64,000 bases of DNA from assembly GCA_963575745.1 (NCBI GenBank), contig CAUYUJ010000692.1, positions 530,001 to 594,000 on the forward strand, given 5' to 3'. This document shows positions 63,201 through 64,000 of this stretch, piece by piece. The stretch's first letter is position 1. Each line of letters begins with the position of its first letter. The position numbers and the translations under genes are program-made. The stretch is from Prorocentrum cordatum. Its lineage: Eukaryota > Sar > Dinophyceae > Prorocentrales > Prorocentraceae. The notes beneath the pieces were generated by a model that saw only the letters and a list, made by a program, of their open reading frames with translations, did not search any database and was not told where the DNA came from.

Positions 63201-64000
63201 ACTATTATTCTTACTACCCATCAATATTACACTACATTGTTGATAGTATTAGCATTGTACTTTTATCCTACCTGTGAATCGTATTCTTATTAACCGATTC
63301 GTATTCGGACCGCGCTCTCACCACGCCTAGCAGGGCTTAGCAGTGCTTAGCAAGGCTCAGCAGGCTCAGACTGTCCAGACTCACTCACACTGAGAATCCT
63401 TGCGTGCCCGCTCCTCGGGCTCTCGTATTTCTGGGCCCGCGGGTGCTAAGATAACGCGGGGGTGCGGGGCGGGGGGATACCCTGGGGCGGGCTCCCCCCT
63501 TGGAAGGCCGACGAAAGTCTACTTCTTTACGGGGGGTGTAAAAGGAATCGCATAGGAAGAGAAGGAGCAGGAGGAGGAGGAGGAAGAGCTAGGAAACAAA
63601 ACGGAAACACAGGAAAAGCAGAGTTCTGCCTGAGTTGTGGGTCAGGGACTTGAGAAGTGCCCGGGTTGTGCGTCAGACAATGGAGCAGTGCTTTGGTTGT
63701 GGGTCGGAGACTGGAGCAGTGCCTGGGTTGTGACTGAATCCTTCTGCTCAGACTCACTCACATTCAGACTCAGTTTGTTCAGAAACATACATTCGAAACT
63801 CGTGATCTGGATTGGCATTGTGGTACTATTCAGTCGTATGACTATTATTTGTATGATCACTCTTGCTTGGCTTATCATTCGTACTGTGCTACTCGTGCTC
63901 AGCAGGGCTTAGCAGGGCTTCGCCTCGGACCACGCACGCTCGGACCACTCTTGGCAGGCCATCGCAGGGCGTAGCATGGCTGAGCGTTGCCTGCCTAGCA
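63201..64000. other. No gene recognised; short tandem repeats
   Basis: TAGCAGGGCT units at 63325-63365 and 63897-63990, and three copies of a 37-bp unit with GGTTGTG(G/C)GTC at about 63635-63735. No coding signal. Confidence 0.5.

Overview
The window reads as nuclear DNA of a dinoflagellate. Four things point there: (1) a relict copy of the dinoflagellate spliced leader at 17882-17903 (20 of 22 bases, ending TTTTGGCTCAAG); (2) pentatricopeptide (PPR) exons of the SACEKG type joined through GC-AG introns; (3) a decayed non-LTR retrotransposon with endonuclease, reverse transcriptase and RNase H parts; (4) small, widely spaced exons in a sea of trinucleotide repeats, palindromic arrays and small terminal-inverted-repeat elements. 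The species cannot be fixed from sequence alone; a large-genome core dinoflagellate such as Prorocentrum would fit. No tRNA, rRNA or CRISPR array was found.

Layout. 0-8.8 kb: no convincing gene, only microsatellites and dispersed elements. 8.8-17.8 kb: three PPR exons (8865, 11961, 17724) that join in frame with an exact 35-residue period across introns of 3.0 and 5.7 kb. 17.88-23.54 kb: a retrotransposon beginning with the relict leader, broken by many frameshifts. 23.5-29.3 kb: triplet repeats, a second inverted-repeat element, a retroelement-like fragment and an array of GTTTGCAAAC palindromes. 29.3-43.7 kb: exons of one or more + strand genes of an unrecognised family, with a transposase-like DGATSN...C..H segment, a one-pass membrane protein, a Cys-rich terminal exon and an assembly gap flanked by a 925-bp duplicate. 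44.9-45.6 kb: an array of GGCGCCGACTA repeats. 48.58-50.69 kb: a DNA cytosine-5 methyltransferase in four exon blocks. 54.04-60.35 kb: a six-exon gene for a protein of roughly 1,300 residues with no recognised family. 60.4-64 kb: repeats, including a second palindrome array.

Every convincing coding stretch but one is on the + strand, as expected of dinoflagellate one-way gene blocks. At least five families of dispersed elements recur (called A to E here): A, 167 bp with a GGGTTGGG inverted repeat and target duplications; B, about 200 bp with TCGGCGGCGAG ends; C, about 135 bp with GGATCGGGATAA ends; D, about 0.8 kb built from CTTGGGGCC repeats; E, about 150 bp containing GGACATCTAGAT. Two D copies lie in opposite orientation at 32.7 and 53.5 kb and bracket the block containing the methyltransferase.

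The most interesting points are the methyltransferase in this mobile-element-rich block, the leader-tagged retrotransposon, the GC-AG PPR micro-exons, and the unrecognised 54-60 kb gene.
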